A stretch of DNA of 64,000 bases from an uncultured Bacteroides sp. (GCA_949294185.1 CASFGA010000001.1:62001-126000); one strand, 5' to 3'. Positions 16,229 to 26,706 are shown, counted from the stretch's first letter. Notes: generated by a model not told the origin, from the sequence alone. Translations and numbers: made by a program.

Positions 16229-16657
16229 ATGCATACCAACGACATTACATCTTATGACCTCCCCAACATGGAACATTCCATGGGGGGACATCTGGGAATT
16301 ACTTTTCTGGAAATTAAAGATGGCTATGTAAAAGCCTCTATGCCGGTAGACGAACGAACATGCCAGCCATTCGGCATCTTGAACGGCGGCGCGTCACTGG
16401 CCCTGGCCGAAATTGTAGCCGGACATGGCTCCGTCCCGCTCTGTGCGCCGGGAGAAATGCCCTGCGGCATACAAGTAAGCGCCAACCACCTGCGCACGGT
16501 GGCCATAGGAGCGGATGTGGAGGCCACAGGCACACTCATCCACCGGGGGCGCACGCTACACACATGGAACATCGACATCACTGACACGCAAGGAAGACTG
16601 GTGTCTACCGCGCGAGTGGTGAACAAAATAACAAGGAGGCGCCATGAACATGCCTGA
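16229..16657 (+). CDS. Hotdog-fold acyl-CoA thioesterase (probable DHNA-CoA thioesterase)
   Basis: 142 residues of the PaaI/MenI-like hotdog family. The hallmark segment is ILNGGASLALAEIVAGHGS (about 50-68), which contains the catalytic acidic residue of the central helix, followed by beta strands ending VVNKITRR. Its position as the first gene before menF-menD-menB-menC suggests that it hydrolyses 1,4-dihydroxy-2-naphthoyl-CoA in menaquinone synthesis (MenI role). Its 3' end overlaps menF by 14 bp, indicating translational coupling. The function is inferred mainly from context. Confidence 0.85.
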   Translation: MHTNDITSYDLPNMEHSMGGHLGITFLEIKDGYVKASMPVDERTCQPFGILNGGASLALAEIVAGHGSVPLCAPGEMPCGIQVSANHLRTVAIGADVEATGTLIHRGRTLHTWNIDITDTQGRLVSTARVVNKITRRRHEHA

Positions 16658-17756
16658 ACCAACACTGCACCGCCTGATTGACAGGCTGACGAAAAGCCAT
16701 ACATGCTTCGCCCTCTACCGCCTGCCCTGGACAGACGAACCGATGCTGGTGCTGCAAAAAACGGGAGAGGCAGAAACGCTGGCCGACCTGCACGACCTGA
16801 ACGGAAAGACGGGGTTCGTAATCGCACCGTTCCGTCCCGCGGAAGGTCTTCCCGCCGTACTCATTCGTCCCGATGCGACAGCGAGGGGATGGGACGAAAC
16901 GGAAGAAGCCCTTGCCGGAACAGAACTGGAGGAGACTGACGGACATGCCCCCCAAGCGGTTTCCCTTCGGAAGGAGTCTGATGGAAAACAGGCATACATT
17001 CAAGCTTTCAGCCGCTTCATCGCCCCCCTGCGGGAAGGCAGGTTCAAAAAGCTGGTGCTCGCACGCAGCGAAACACTCGAGCTGCCGGAAGGATTCTCGC
17101 CGCTCAAGGCTTTCGTCAACGCCTGCAACAGTTATCCGCGCATGATGGTATCGCTCACCCACACGCCCGTCACCGGAACATGGATAGGCAGCACACCGGA
17201 GATAATCCTAAGCGGGCAAGACGGCCTGTGGCACTCTGTATCGCTTGCCGGCACCATGCCCATGCGCGGCGAAACCATGCCCGAAGACTGGAGCGACAAA
17301 GACCGTGAAGAACAAGCATTAGTGAGCGGATACCTGCGCGCCGCGCTACGGAAATTCGGCAGCCGGATTTCCGAAAACGGCCCTTATACCGCCCGTGCAG
17401 GGCAACTTGTGCACCTGAAAACCGACTTCCACTTCTGCCTGAAGAAGACGGACAATTTCGGCGACATCCTGCACGCGCTCCATCCCACCCCTGCCGTATG
17501 CGGACTGCCCAAAGAGGAGGCATACGACTTCATCCCCGAAAATGAGGGATGCGACCGCGGATATTACGCGGGAATCATCGGATGGCTCGAGCCGCAGGGG
17601 CACACCACTCTGTATGTCAACCTGCGCTGTATGCATGTGGAAAGCATTCACGCCACGCTCTATGCCGGAGGGGGCATACTGCCTTCATCCGATCCTGACG
17701 CAGAATGGGAGGAAACCAGACAGAAGATGGAAACCATGAAACGAATCATCAGCTGA
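16644..17756 (+). CDS. menF: Isochorismate synthase MenF
   Basis: 370 residues of the chorismate-binding family, converting chorismate to isochorismate. Recognisable parts are [14 protein letters not shown] (about 133-146), [16 protein letters not shown] with the catalytic/base region, [10 protein letters not shown], and the C-terminal [10 protein letters not shown] segment that closes the Mg2+ site. The N-terminal half is short and variable as usual. Genes on both sides (thioesterase, menD) fix it as the menaquinone enzyme rather than a siderophore one. GC-rich codon use is shared with menD and menB. Confidence 0.92.
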   Translation: MNMPEPTLHRLIDRLTKSHTCFALYRLPWTDEPMLVLQKTGEAETLADLHDLNGKTGFVIAPFRPAEGLPAVLIRPDATARGWDETEEALAGTELEETDGHAPQAVSLRKESDGKQAYIQAFSRFIAPLREGRFKKLVLARSETLELPEGFSPLKAFVNACNSYPRMMVSLTHTPVTGTWIGSTPEIILSGQDGLWHSVSLAGTMPMRGETMPEDWSDKDREEQALVSGYLRAALRKFGSRISENGPYTARAGQLVHLKTDFHFCLKKTDNFGDILHALHPTPAVCGLPKEEAYDFIPENEGCDRGYYAGIIGWLEPQGHTTLYVNLRCMHVESIHATLYAGGGILPSSDPDAEWEETRQKMETMKRIIS

Positions 17757-17766
17757 CAACATCATT

Positions 17767-19437
17767 ATGTATACAGACAAAAGAAACATCCTACAGTTAG
17801 CCGCTCTGCTGAAGGAGCACGGCATACGCAATGTCGTACTCTGTCCCGGAAGCCGAAACATTCCGATTGTGCAGACACTGGCCAACATGGCAGACTTTTC
17901 CTGCCATGCCGTGACAGACGAGCGCAGTGCCGGATTTTTCGCCCTGGGACTCGCTCTCCACGCGGGAGCACCGGCAGCCGTGTGCTGCACCTCGGGCACA
18001 GCGTTGCTCAACCTCCATCCCGCTGTGGCGGAAGCGTTTTACCAGCAAGTGCCCTTGGTAGTCATCTCGGCCGACCGGCCGCAGGCTTGGATAGGACAGA
18101 TGGACGGGCAGACACTGCCGCAGCCCGGAGTGTTCGGCACACTGGTAAAAAAGTCGGTCAACCTGCCCGAAGTGCAGACCGACGAAGACGAATGGTACTG
18201 CAACCGGATCATCAATGAGGCTCTGCTCGAACTGAACCATCATGGAAAAGGGCCAGTACACATCAACGTACCGGTAAGCGAACCTTTCTTCAAGCTTCCG
18301 GTCACGGAACTGCCAGAGGTGCGGGTCATCTCCCGCTATCAGGGGCTGAACGTGTACGACAAGGACTACCGTCCGCTCATAGAACGGATGAACCGATACC
18401 GGCGGCGCATGGCAGTGGCGGGACAGATGAACCTGATTTATCTGTTCGACAAGCGGTATGCCAAACTACTCTACAAGCAGTTCGCATGGTTCAGCGAAAG
18501 TACAGGAAACCGCACTGTGCCTGGACGCCCCATACGCAACATCGAGCCGCTGCTCTGCTCAATGGACTTTGAAGCACAGCAGAGGATGCGACCCGAACTG
18601 CTCATCACCTACGGCGGGCACATCATCTCGAAGCGCCTGAAGAAGTTCCTCCGCCGACACCCGCCCGTAGAGCACTGGCACGTATCACCCACCGGCGAGG
18701 TGACCGATCTGTTCGGTTCACTCACCACTGTAATCGAAATGGATCCTTTCGAATTCCTCGAAAGGATAGCCCCGATGATGGACGGGCCTACGCCTGACTA
18801 TCCGCAGCAATGGGAGACGCTCGCCAAGGCTGTTCCACAGGCGGAGTTTCCCTATTCGGAAATGGGTGCCATAGGCGAGGTGATACGCCGTCTGCCCACA
18901 CCGTGCAGCTTGCATCTGGCGAACAGCTCGGCCGTGCGCTACGCGCAGCTCTTTCCGCTGCCCGAAGAAGTGGAGGTTCTGTCAAACCGGGGCACGAACG
19001 GCATAGAGGGCTCGCTCTCCACCGCCGTGGGATACGCCACGGCATCAGAAAAGCTGAACTTCGTCTTCATCGGCGACCTAAGCTTCTTCTACGACATGAA
19101 TGCGCTCTGGAACGGCTGCTACGGCTCCAACCTGCGCATCCTGCTGCTCAACAACGGCGGTGGGGAAATCTTCCACGCCCTGCCCGGACTGGAGATGCAC
19201 GACAGCGCCCGCCGCTTCATCACCGCCACACACCACGCTTCTGCCCGGGCATGGGCAGAAGACCGGGGATTCGAATACTTCGCCGCCCGTAACGCCAACG
19301 AACTGGACGCAGCCGCAGGGCGTTTTACACAGCCGGAAATTACCGACCGGCCGATGCTGCTTGAGGTATTCACCGACAAGGAGCATGATGTAGAGCTGCT
19401 GAAAGAATATTACCACAACCTGAAAAAACAACCATAA
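17767..19437 (+). CDS. menD: SEPHCHC synthase MenD
   Basis: 556 residues; a thiamine-diphosphate enzyme adding the 2-oxoglutarate-derived unit to isochorismate. N-terminal motif [14 protein letters not shown] and the activating glutamate in [12 protein letters not shown] (about residue 56) are present, and the ThDP/Mg2+ segment [13 protein letters not shown]...[10 protein letters not shown] lies at about 435-475. Length matches the family. It begins 10 bp after menF. Confidence 0.95.
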   Translation: MYTDKRNILQLAALLKEHGIRNVVLCPGSRNIPIVQTLANMADFSCHAVTDERSAGFFALGLALHAGAPAAVCCTSGTALLNLHPAVAEAFYQQVPLVVISADRPQAWIGQMDGQTLPQPGVFGTLVKKSVNLPEVQTDEDEWYCNRIINEALLELNHHGKGPVHINVPVSEPFFKLPVTELPEVRVISRYQGLNVYDKDYRPLIERMNRYRRRMAVAGQMNLIYLFDKRYAKLLYKQFAWFSESTGNRTVPGRPIRNIEPLLCSMDFEAQQRMRPELLITYGGHIISKRLKKFLRRHPPVEHWHVSPTGEVTDLFGSLTTVIEMDPFEFLERIAPMMDGPTPDYPQQWETLAKAVPQAEFPYSEMGAIGEVIRRLPTPCSLHLANSSAVRYAQLFPLPEEVEVLSNRGTNGIEGSLSTAVGYATASEKLNFVFIGDLSFFYDMNALWNGCYGSNLRILLLNNGGGEIFHALPGLEMHDSARRFITATHHASARAWAEDRGFEYFAARNANELDAAAGRFTQPEITDRPMLLEVFTDKEHDVELLKEYYHNLKKQP

Positions 19438-19452
19438 AAGATTGAACAGACT

Positions 19453-20268
19453 ATGAGAGAATGGAAAACCATCAAGGAATATCAAGATATCCTTTTTGAC
19501 TACTACAACGGAATAGCCAAGATTACCATCAACCGTCCGCGCTACCGCAATGCCTTCACTCCGCAGACCACGGCCGAGATCAGCGACGCACTCTACTACT
19601 GCCGTGAATGCTGCGACATCAGCGTTGTGGTGCTGACCGGAGCAGGCGACAAAGCCTTCTGTTCTGGTGGCGACATGCATGTGAAAGGCCGCGGAGGATA
19701 TGTGGGAACAGACGGAGTGCCCCGTCTCAACGTACTGGACGTGCAGAAACAAATCCGCTCGCTGCCCAAGCCCGTCATCGCGATGGTAAACGGATATGCC
19801 ATCGGAGGCGGCCATGTGCTGCATGTGGTATGCGATCTGACGATAGCGTCGGAAAATGCCATCTTCGGACAGACGGGGCCGCGTGTGGGAAGCTTTGACG
19901 CCGGATTCGGTTCGTCTTATCTCGCCCGCATCGTAGGGCAGAAAAAGGCTCGCGAGATATGGTTTCTCTGCCGGCAGTATTCGGCACAGGAGGCGTTGGA
20001 CATGGGACTGGTCAACAAAGTGGTGCCGCTCGACCGCTTAGAGGACGAGACAGTGGAATGGGCGGAAACGATGATGCAGCACAGTCCGCTTGCCCTGCGC
20101 ATGATCAAGGCCGGACTCAACGCCGAACTTGACGGACAGGCAGGCATCCAGGAACTGGCAGGCGATGCCACCATGCTGTATTATATGACCGACGAGGCAC
20201 AGGAAGGCGGACATGCCTTTCTGGAAAAGCGCAAGCCCGACTGGTCAAAATATCCCAAACTGCCCTGA
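19453..20268 (+). CDS. menB: 1,4-dihydroxy-2-naphthoyl-CoA synthase MenB
   Basis: 271 residues of the crotonase superfamily; closes the naphthoquinone ring from o-succinylbenzoyl-CoA. Oxyanion-hole segments are seen: [13 protein letters not shown] (about 73-85) and [18 protein letters not shown] (about 115-132). [16 protein letters not shown] (about 139-154) is the MenB-specific active-site loop carrying the conserved Asp. It starts 15 bp after menD. The length is typical. Confidence 0.96.
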   Translation: MREWKTIKEYQDILFDYYNGIAKITINRPRYRNAFTPQTTAEISDALYYCRECCDISVVVLTGAGDKAFCSGGDMHVKGRGGYVGTDGVPRLNVLDVQKQIRSLPKPVIAMVNGYAIGGGHVLHVVCDLTIASENAIFGQTGPRVGSFDAGFGSSYLARIVGQKKAREIWFLCRQYSAQEALDMGLVNKVVPLDRLEDETVEWAETMMQHSPLALRMIKAGLNAELDGQAGIQELAGDATMLYYMTDEAQEGGHAFLEKRKPDWSKYPKLP

Positions 20269-20288
20269 CCTTTTTATATCGGAATCAT

Positions 20289-21347
20289 ATGTATCACATC
20301 CGCATCATACCCAAGACACTCCACTTCCGCGAGCCGGCCGGCACTTCACGCGGTGTATACCGCACCCGTCAGGTGTGGTATCTGTGGCTCACTGAAGTGG
20401 AAACGGGACATTCCGGCGTGGGAGAGTGCGCTCCCCTGCCCGACCTGAGCTGCGATGCTCTTGCAGACTATGAACAAGTCCTTGGCAGACTTTGCCGCGA
20501 CTTCGAGGCAAAAGGGCGCATCGACTACAGCCTGTTTCGTTCCTACCCTTCCATGCTCTTCGGCTTGGAGACTGCCCTGCTGCATCTGAAAGCGGGAAGT
20601 CTGCGCCTTTACCAAACGCCCTTTTCCGAAGGCAGGGCAGGAATCCCCATCAACGGCCTCATCTGGATGGGAAACTTCGAGGAAATGCTCCGCCGCATTG
20701 AGGAGAAAATGCAGGCGGGATTCCGCTGCATCAAGGTAAAGATAGGGGCTATCGACTTTGAAAGGGAGCTGGAACTGCTCGCCCACATCCGCCGGCATTT
20801 TTCTCCGGACGAAATCGAACTGCGAGTGGATGCCAACGGAGCCTTTTTGCCCGAAGACGCACCGGAAAAGCTAAAGGCGCTGAGCCGTTTCCACCTGCAC
20901 TCCATCGAGCAGCCCATACGTGCCGGACAGTGGGAAGCCATGAAACGACTCTGTGAGTCGGCTCCCTTTCCCATTGCACTCGACGAGGAACTGATCGGCA
21001 TCAACGACCGCAACAGGAAAATCGAGCTGTTAGACACCATCCGCCCGCAGTACATCATCCTGAAGCCGTCTCTTCACGGAGGCATCTACGGGGCAGACGA
21101 ATGGATCACTCTGGCAAACGAACGGGGAATCGGCTCGTGGATTACATCTGCTCTGGAATCGAATGTGGGACTGAACGCCATCGCGCAATGGTGCGCCACA
21201 CTCCGCCCGTCGATTCCCCAAGGACTGGGTACGGGACTGCTGTTTACGGACAATGTGGATTATCCGCTCCATATCGAGAGAGACTGTCTTTGGTTTCATC
21301 CCGAAGAACCGGAACCTGACTTCGGCCAATATCTCGGTCTGGAATAG
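20289..21347 (+). CDS. menC: o-Succinylbenzoate synthase MenC
   Basis: 352 residues of the enolase superfamily; dehydrates SHCHC to o-succinylbenzoate. The catalytic lysine is in IKVKIG (about residue 151), and metal ligands lie in RVDANGAF, SIEQPI and ALDEEL. The second lysine is in ILKPSL. It is the last gene of the operon, 20 bp after menB. The next enzyme, the CoA ligase MenE, often follows menC in Bacteroides, but a terminator and the convergent thrC follow here. Confidence 0.93.
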   Translation: MYHIRIIPKTLHFREPAGTSRGVYRTRQVWYLWLTEVETGHSGVGECAPLPDLSCDALADYEQVLGRLCRDFEAKGRIDYSLFRSYPSMLFGLETALLHLKAGSLRLYQTPFSEGRAGIPINGLIWMGNFEEMLRRIEEKMQAGFRCIKVKIGAIDFERELELLAHIRRHFSPDEIELRVDANGAFLPEDAPEKLKALSRFHLHSIEQPIRAGQWEAMKRLCESAPFPIALDEELIGINDRNRKIELLDTIRPQYIILKPSLHGGIYGADEWITLANERGIGSWITSALESNVGLNAIAQWCATLRPSIPQGLGTGLLFTDNVDYPLHIERDCLWFHPEEPEPDFGQYLGLE

Positions 21348-21361
21348 TACATTGGAATGCG

Positions 21362-21430
21362 AAGCCGGCCTGCACGCAAAATATTTTTCCTGCTGAAGAA
21401 AAATTGTCTTGCACGCGGGCCGGCTTTATT
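21362..21430. terminator. Bidirectional terminator between menC and thrC
   Basis: Outer stem AAGCCGGCC/GGCCGGCTT (21362-21370 and 21418-21426), an inner ATTTTTC/GAAAAAT pair, and a T-rich tail on the plus strand. Confidence 0.8.
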
Positions 21431-21442
21431 TTCCCCCTTATC

Positions 21443-22756
21443 CTACCGAGTCATCAGATAAGCCTTAAAGGCGGCGAAATCTTTCGCCATCGGAACACTC
21501 TGCTTGGTTCCCTTCATGAAGGCCTGCAACTTTTCCGGTATGGCGACTTCCGTTCCGATTATCTCCTCCACCGTCTGCAGGAACTTCGCCGGATGAGCCG
21601 TCTCAAGAAAGACACCCGTTTCGCCCGGCTTCAGACCTTCTTCCAATGCCCGGCAGCCGCATGCCCCGTGCGGGTCAAGCAAATATCCGTTTTCCTCATA
21701 TACTCTCTTCACCGTATCCCGAATCTGCTCGTCGGTATAAGTGGCACCACTGATTTCGGCAGCGATTGCATCGTGACTGCCCCCGTACAAATCCAGTATA
21801 CGGGCGAAATTGCTCGGATTTCCCACATCCATCGCGTTGGCAATCGTAGCTATAGACGGACGAGGACTGTATTCTCCGGTCTTCAAGTACTGATAAAAAA
21901 TGTCGTTCCGGTTGTTGGCAGCAATGAACCGGCTGACAGGCAGTCCCATCCGCCTGCCGAAAAGTCCGGCAGTGATATTGCCAAAGTTACCGCTCGGCAC
22001 GCACACCACCAGATTGTCCGCCTTGCCCGCCTTCTTCATCTGCGCATAAGCATAGAAATAATAAAAGGCCTGCGGCAGGAAGCGCGCCACGTTGATGGAG
22101 TTTGCCGATGTCAGCTGCATGTGCGCATTCAGTTCCTTGTCCATAAAAGCATTCTTCACCAGTGCCTGGCAATCGTCAAACGTGCCGTCTACCTCCAGTG
22201 CGGTAATATTCTGCCCCAGTGTGGTGAACTGCTTTTCCTGAATCTCGCTTACCTTTCCTTTCGGATAAAGCACATATACATGGATACCCTCCACACCCAG
22301 AAAGCCGTTAGCCACCGCACTGCCCGTATCTCCCGATGTAGCCACCAGCACATTGACCTGCTTCTTCCCTTCCTTACGGATAAAATACCCCAACAGGCGT
22401 GCCATAAAGCGTGCACCCACATCCTTGAAAGCCAAAGTCGGTCCGTGGAAAAGCTCCAGCGACCAGATATTTTCCTTTACCCGGACGGCGGGAACATCAA
22501 AACTCAGCGTGTCATACACAATCCGTTTCAGCGTATCGGCAGGCACATCTTCTCCGAAAAAAGCGTCGGCCACACGATAAGCCATTTCCTGAAACGAAAG
22601 ATTCTCTATTTCATCATAAAACGATTGGGGAAGCGGCTTGATTACATAAGGCATAAACAAGCCCTTGTCTGCCGCCAAACCTTTCACTACGGCTTCTTCC
22701 AACGTTGCGTCGGGAGCCTGTCTGTTGGTACTGTAATATTTCATCGGTAAACTCAA
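21443..22756 (-). CDS. thrC: Threonine synthase
   Basis: 437 residues; a PLP enzyme that turns O-phosphohomoserine into threonine. The PLP lysine is in HGPTLAFKDVGARFM (about K113), followed by VATSGDTGSAVANGF and CVPSGNFGNITAG. The N-terminus MKYYSTNRQAPDATLEEAV is typical (the open frame begins four residues earlier). The ORF's first codon overlaps the upstream kinase gene by 4 bp, and it is the last gene of thrA-kinase-thrC. Confidence 0.95.
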   Translation of the reverse strand: MSLPMKYYSTNRQAPDATLEEAVVKGLAADKGLFMPYVIKPLPQSFYDEIENLSFQEMAYRVADAFFGEDVPADTLKRIVYDTLSFDVPAVRVKENIWSLELFHGPTLAFKDVGARFMARLLGYFIRKEGKKQVNVLVATSGDTGSAVANGFLGVEGIHVYVLYPKGKVSEIQEKQFTTLGQNITALEVDGTFDDCQALVKNAFMDKELNAHMQLTSANSINVARFLPQAFYYFYAYAQMKKAGKADNLVVCVPSGNFGNITAGLFGRRMGLPVSRFIAANNRNDIFYQYLKTGEYSPRPSIATIANAMDVGNPSNFARILDLYGGSHDAIAAEISGATYTDEQIRDTVKRVYEENGYLLDPHGACGCRALEEGLKPGETGVFLETAHPAKFLQTVEEIIGTEVAIPEKLQAFMKGTKQSVPMAKDFAAFKAYLMTR

Positions 22757-23964
22757 TAGCTTAAAAATTCATTCATAAACTCATCTTTCTCCATCATGCC
22801 ACAGACACCTTCCCGGCATGCTACCTCATCATATGTCTGCACCCGGTCAGGCTCGATTCCCGGACAATAAATCAGAAACGGAACAGGCTCCGCCGTATGA
22901 GTCCGCAGTTCACAAGGGGTAGGATGATCCGGCAGAACAGCGATCGCCACCGGTTCGTCCCAGTCCTTCACCGCCTCATAGACGGGACCGACAATACGGC
23001 GGTCCAGATATTCTATCGTCTTCAGCTTCAGTTCCACATTCCCTTCGTGTCCGGCCTCATCGCTTGCCTCCACGTGCAGATAAACAAAATCATCGGTCTT
23101 CAAAGCCTCTATCGCAGCGGCGGCCTTGCCTTCATAGTTTGTGTTATAAAGTCCCGTCGCCCCCTCCACATCAATACAGCGCAGGCCGGCATACCGACCG
23201 ATGCCCCGTATCAGGTCGACCGCCGTTATGACAGAACCTTTCCGCACGGAAGGATACTTCCCGGCAAGCGGCTCCATCTGCGGACGGTAGCCAGGACTCC
23301 ACGGCCAGATGCTGTTGGCAGGGTCTTTTCCCTCCGCCACGCGCCTGCGGTTCACCGGATGTCCGGCAAGCAGCTCCTGCGACCTCAATATCAGTTCGTT
23401 CAGCAGCCTTGCAGTCTCTTCCGCCTCCGGACAGAGCGCCTTTACCATGTTCGGACGGAAAGGCTGCAAGGGAATGTCGTGCGGCGGAACGCACTCTATG
23501 CGTTTGTCTCCTCCTTTCACCACCAACAGATGGCGATACTGTACGCCGGTATAGAAACGGATGCGCTCCGTTCCCAACTCACGGTCAAGAAAACGGATCA
23601 ACTCATCTGCCTCTTCCGTTGTGATATGGCCGGCTGAATGGTTCTTCAACGTCTCTCCTTCCACGCAGACAATGTTGCAGCGCATCGCCATGTCTCCGGG
23701 CTGAAGCTCGACCCCGATGCTCGCCGCCTCAAGCACACCTCTTCCTTCATACACCTTCGGCAGATCATACCCCATGACCGACATGTTCGCCACTTCGCTT
23801 CCGGGATGAAACCCGTCAGCAACGGTCTTCAGCATTCCGGTGCGCCCCAAACGTGCCAGTTTATCCATATACGGAGTGTCCGCGTATTGCAGCAGCGTCT
23901 TGCCTCCCAAAGACGGTACAGCCCAGTCAGCCATGCCGTCGCCTAATATAACAATATGTTTCAT
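22753..23964 (-). CDS. ApgM-family protein, proposed homoserine kinase
   Basis: 403 residues of the cofactor-independent phosphoglycerate mutase (archaeal type) family. Metal-binding segments are ILGDGMADW at the N-terminus, the nucleophile-region serine in PGSEVANMSVMGYD, HVEASDEAGHEG and LPDHPTPCELRTHT. Members found between thrA and thrC in Bacteroidetes and some other phyla form the 'proposed homoserine kinase' subfamily, replacing the GHMP kinase ThrB. That placement holds here (17 bp after thrA, 4-bp overlap with thrC), so homoserine kinase is the best guess. I chose the ATG at 23962-23964 (MKHIVILGDG) over the longer frame because the family begins there. Confidence 0.85.
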   Translation of the reverse strand: MKHIVILGDGMADWAVPSLGGKTLLQYADTPYMDKLARLGRTGMLKTVADGFHPGSEVANMSVMGYDLPKVYEGRGVLEAASIGVELQPGDMAMRCNIVCVEGETLKNHSAGHITTEEADELIRFLDRELGTERIRFYTGVQYRHLLVVKGGDKRIECVPPHDIPLQPFRPNMVKALCPEAEETARLLNELILRSQELLAGHPVNRRRVAEGKDPANSIWPWSPGYRPQMEPLAGKYPSVRKGSVITAVDLIRGIGRYAGLRCIDVEGATGLYNTNYEGKAAAAIEALKTDDFVYLHVEASDEAGHEGNVELKLKTIEYLDRRIVGPVYEAVKDWDEPVAIAVLPDHPTPCELRTHTAEPVPFLIYCPGIEPDRVQTYDEVACREGVCGMMEKDEFMNEFLSY

Positions 23965-23980
23965 ACCGTTCGCGTTTCCT

Positions 23981-26413
23981 TTAAATGTTGGCAATGCTCA
24001 TGATGTCGGCAAACACACCGGCAGCCGTCACGCTCGCTCCCGCTCCGTATCCCTGTATCAGCATGGGATATTCCCTGTAACGCTCGGTGGTAAGCAGAAT
24101 GATGTTGTTGCTTCCCTCCAGATTGTAGAACGGATGGTTCTGTTCCACCTCCTCCAGAGCCACCGCCGCATGCCCGTTTTCCAGGCGCGCCACGAAGCGC
24201 CAACGTTTTCCCTCACTCTCCAGCTTCTGGCGGCGCACTTCAAAGTCGGCATCCAGTTCGCCGATGTGTGCCCAAAAGTCATCAAGCGACCCCTCAAAAT
24301 ATTTGTCGGGAATGAACAAATGTGTCTCCACATCCTCCTGCTCCAGCCGGTATCCCGCCTCGCGCCCCAATATTACCAACTTGCGGATCACATCTTTCCC
24401 GCTCAGGTCGATGCGCGGGTCAGGCTCAGAATAACCTTCCTCCTTTGCTTTGCGGATTATTCGGCTGAGCGGCATGTCGGCGCTCAGTTCATTGAAAATG
24501 TAGTTCAGTGTCCCGCTCAGCACCGCCTCTATCTTCAGAATCCTGTCACCGCTGTTTATCAGATCGTTTATTGTGTTAATGACCGGAAGTCCCGCCCCCA
24601 CGTTCGTTTCGAAAAGGAACTTCACTCCGCGCTGCCGGGCGATATGTTTCAGCTCGGCATACACATCATATTCCGATGAGGCTGCAATCTTATTCGCCGC
24701 CACCACAGCGATGTTGTGGCTAAGGAAGTCTCTGTACAGGCCGGCTATCTCCGGACTCGCCGTACAGTCGACAAACACGGAGTTGAAGATGTTCATGCCG
24801 ATCACCTCGTCGTGAAGCGTCTGCGGGGAAGAGGGGACTCCCTTTTCCTCCAATTCCTTGCGATAGTTGGCAAGGTCTATGCCCCGACGGGTGAAACAGG
24901 CACTGTGGCCGTTGGCTATACCCACCACGCGCAACATCAGCCCCCGCTCCTGCTTCAGCCTTTCCTGCTGAGAGCGTATCTGGCCTATCAGGCTGCCTCC
25001 CACGGTACCGATGCCACAGATGAAAAGATTCAGCACCTGGTATTCGGACAAAAAGAAGGAATCATGGATAACGTTCAGCGTCTTGCGCAGCGAACCGCCG
25101 TCTACCACAAACGAGATATTCGTCTCCGATGCGCCCTGTGCACAGGCTATCACGTTGATTCCGTTGCGCCCGAGCGTGCCGAACAGCTTTCCGGCTATAC
25201 CCGGCGTATGCTTCATGTTCTCTCCCACGATAGCTACCGTGGCCAAGCCGCCTTCCGCCTTCATGGGCGAAATCTCTCCCATCTCTATTTCCTTGGCGAA
25301 CTCCTCGTTGAGCACCTCACAAGCCAGAGGCGCGTCCTCGTTGCGCACGCCGATAGATGTCGAGTTCTCTGAAGAAGCCTGCGATACCAAGAACACGCTG
25401 ATGCCGTTTTCAGCCAACGTGCGGAAGATGCGGTGGTTCACTCCGATTACTCCCACCATGCCCAGTCCTGTCATGGTGATGAGGCACGTGTCGTTGATGG
25501 ACGAGATACCCTTGATGGGCTTCGACGAATGCTCAGCTTCCTGCTTCACCACGGTGCCCGGTGCGTCAGGATTGAACGTATTCTTTATCAGAATAGGGAT
25601 ATTCTTGTGGCACACCGGATAAATGGTGGGCGGATAGACCACCTTCGCACCGAAGTTGCACAGCTCCATCGCTTCCACATAGCTCAGCTCCGCAATGGGA
25701 TAGGCAGTGCTTATCACCCGCGGGTCAGCCGTCATGAAGCCGTCCACATCCGTCCATATCTCCAGAATGTCCGCATCAAGGGCGGCAGCTATGATGGAAG
25801 CCGTATAGTCCGATCCCCCGCGCCCCAGATTGGTCACCTCGCCCGTATTCTTGTCGGTGGAGATGAATCCCGGCACGACAGACACCTGCGGTATGTCGGC
25901 GAAGGCCTCACGCACCAGACGATTGGTCAGTTCCGAGTCGAGGATGTGACGGCCGTGCTTCCGCTCCGTCTTGATGAACGTGCGTGAATCATGCCATACC
26001 GCCCCGTCTATCAGCGCGGCCACAATGGCGGACGACAGACGCTCGCCGTAACTCACGATGGTAGCCGAAGTCTTCGGCGAAAGGTCGCGTATCAGATGGA
26101 TGCCCTGAAAAATGTCTTTCAGCTCGCCCAACAGACCGGATACCTGTTCAAGCAGCCTCTCACGCCCGGATCCGGCCGGAATGACGGTATACACCATCTC
26201 TATATGACGATTCACTATCTCCTTCATCTCCCGCTCGTAGGCCGCATCTCCTGCCGCCGCCATGCGCGATGTATGGATAAGCTTGTCGGTTATGCCGCCA
26301 AGTGCAGATACTACGACTATGACCTTGTCGTCTGCCGCCTCGACAATCCTTTTCACGCTCAACATGCTGTTGACGGATCCCACGGATGTTCCGCCGAATT
26401 TCAATACTTTCAT
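23981..26413 (-). CDS. thrA: Bifunctional aspartokinase / homoserine dehydrogenase I
   Basis: 810 residues. The N-terminal aspartokinase domain starts MKVLKFGGTSVGSV, and its catalytic region runs to about residue 290. Two ACT-type regulatory domains follow (about 310-460), for threonine feedback. The homoserine dehydrogenase domain begins at about 465 with the NAD(P) motif CGIGTVGGSLIG and carries the catalytic region around KEEGYSEPDPRIDLSGKDV. It catalyses the first and third steps from aspartate to threonine and methionine. It is the first structural gene of the thr operon, behind a leader peptide and attenuator 120-290 bp upstream. Confidence 0.97.
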   Translation of the reverse strand: MKVLKFGGTSVGSVNSMLSVKRIVEAADDKVIVVVSALGGITDKLIHTSRMAAAGDAAYEREMKEIVNRHIEMVYTVIPAGSGRERLLEQVSGLLGELKDIFQGIHLIRDLSPKTSATIVSYGERLSSAIVAALIDGAVWHDSRTFIKTERKHGRHILDSELTNRLVREAFADIPQVSVVPGFISTDKNTGEVTNLGRGGSDYTASIIAAALDADILEIWTDVDGFMTADPRVISTAYPIAELSYVEAMELCNFGAKVVYPPTIYPVCHKNIPILIKNTFNPDAPGTVVKQEAEHSSKPIKGISSINDTCLITMTGLGMVGVIGVNHRIFRTLAENGISVFLVSQASSENSTSIGVRNEDAPLACEVLNEEFAKEIEMGEISPMKAEGGLATVAIVGENMKHTPGIAGKLFGTLGRNGINVIACAQGASETNISFVVDGGSLRKTLNVIHDSFFLSEYQVLNLFICGIGTVGGSLIGQIRSQQERLKQERGLMLRVVGIANGHSACFTRRGIDLANYRKELEEKGVPSSPQTLHDEVIGMNIFNSVFVDCTASPEIAGLYRDFLSHNIAVVAANKIAASSEYDVYAELKHIARQRGVKFLFETNVGAGLPVINTINDLINSGDRILKIEAVLSGTLNYIFNELSADMPLSRIIRKAKEEGYSEPDPRIDLSGKDVIRKLVILGREAGYRLEQEDVETHLFIPDKYFEGSLDDFWAHIGELDADFEVRRQKLESEGKRWRFVARLENGHAAVALEEVEQNHPFYNLEGSNNIILLTTERYREYPMLIQGYGAGASVTAAGVFADIMSIANI

Positions 26414-26530
26414 GTGTGTAATGTCTGTTTACATCTCCGCCGCCATCCGTCCTTACGGCTGCTCTGCCTTTTCCATCCCGAAAGAGGAAAAGGGAGAAAC
26501 GGCGGAAACCGAATTAAAAAAAATCTTGAT

Positions 26531-26581
26531 AATAGAAAAAAGAAATGTCTGCATCCGCAGACGCGCTTCACGTAGAAGCGC
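26531..26581 (-). terminator. Threonine-operon attenuator (two hairpins and T run)
   Basis: Read on the minus strand: stem GCGCTTC/GAAGCGC (26563-26581, 5-nt loop), then GTCTGC/GCAGAC (26547-26562, 4-nt loop), then ATTTCTTTTTTCT. It lies between the leader peptide stop (26596) and thrA (26413), the layout of a transcription attenuator. Confidence 0.8.
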
Positions 26582-26595
26582 ACATACATGCCATC

Positions 26596-26685
26596 TCACC
26601 CCCGAAGGGTCATCCCGGTAACCGATGTGACTTCGGGCATTCGCCCCGTCTCCGTCAAGATGATATAAAGACAGCGTTCACTCAT
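26596..26685 (-). CDS. Threonine-operon leader peptide
   Basis: A 29-residue frame, starting MSERCLYIILTETGRM and ending TGMTLRG, too short for usual gene finders. It has five Thr (11, 13, 20, 23, 26), a pair of Ile (8-9) and two internal Met, the products of this pathway. It starts just downstream of a good promoter and stops 15 nt before the first attenuator hairpin. Within its RNA, CCCGAAG (26631-26637) can pair with CTTCGGG (26601-26607), a likely alternative structure. Ribosome stalling at Thr codons would then prevent termination (inference from layout, as in classical amino acid attenuation). Confidence 0.75.
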   Translation of the reverse strand: MSERCLYIILTETGRMPEVTSVTGMTLRG

Positions 26686-26706
26686 AGATTTATGTTTTAA
26701 CGAGGG

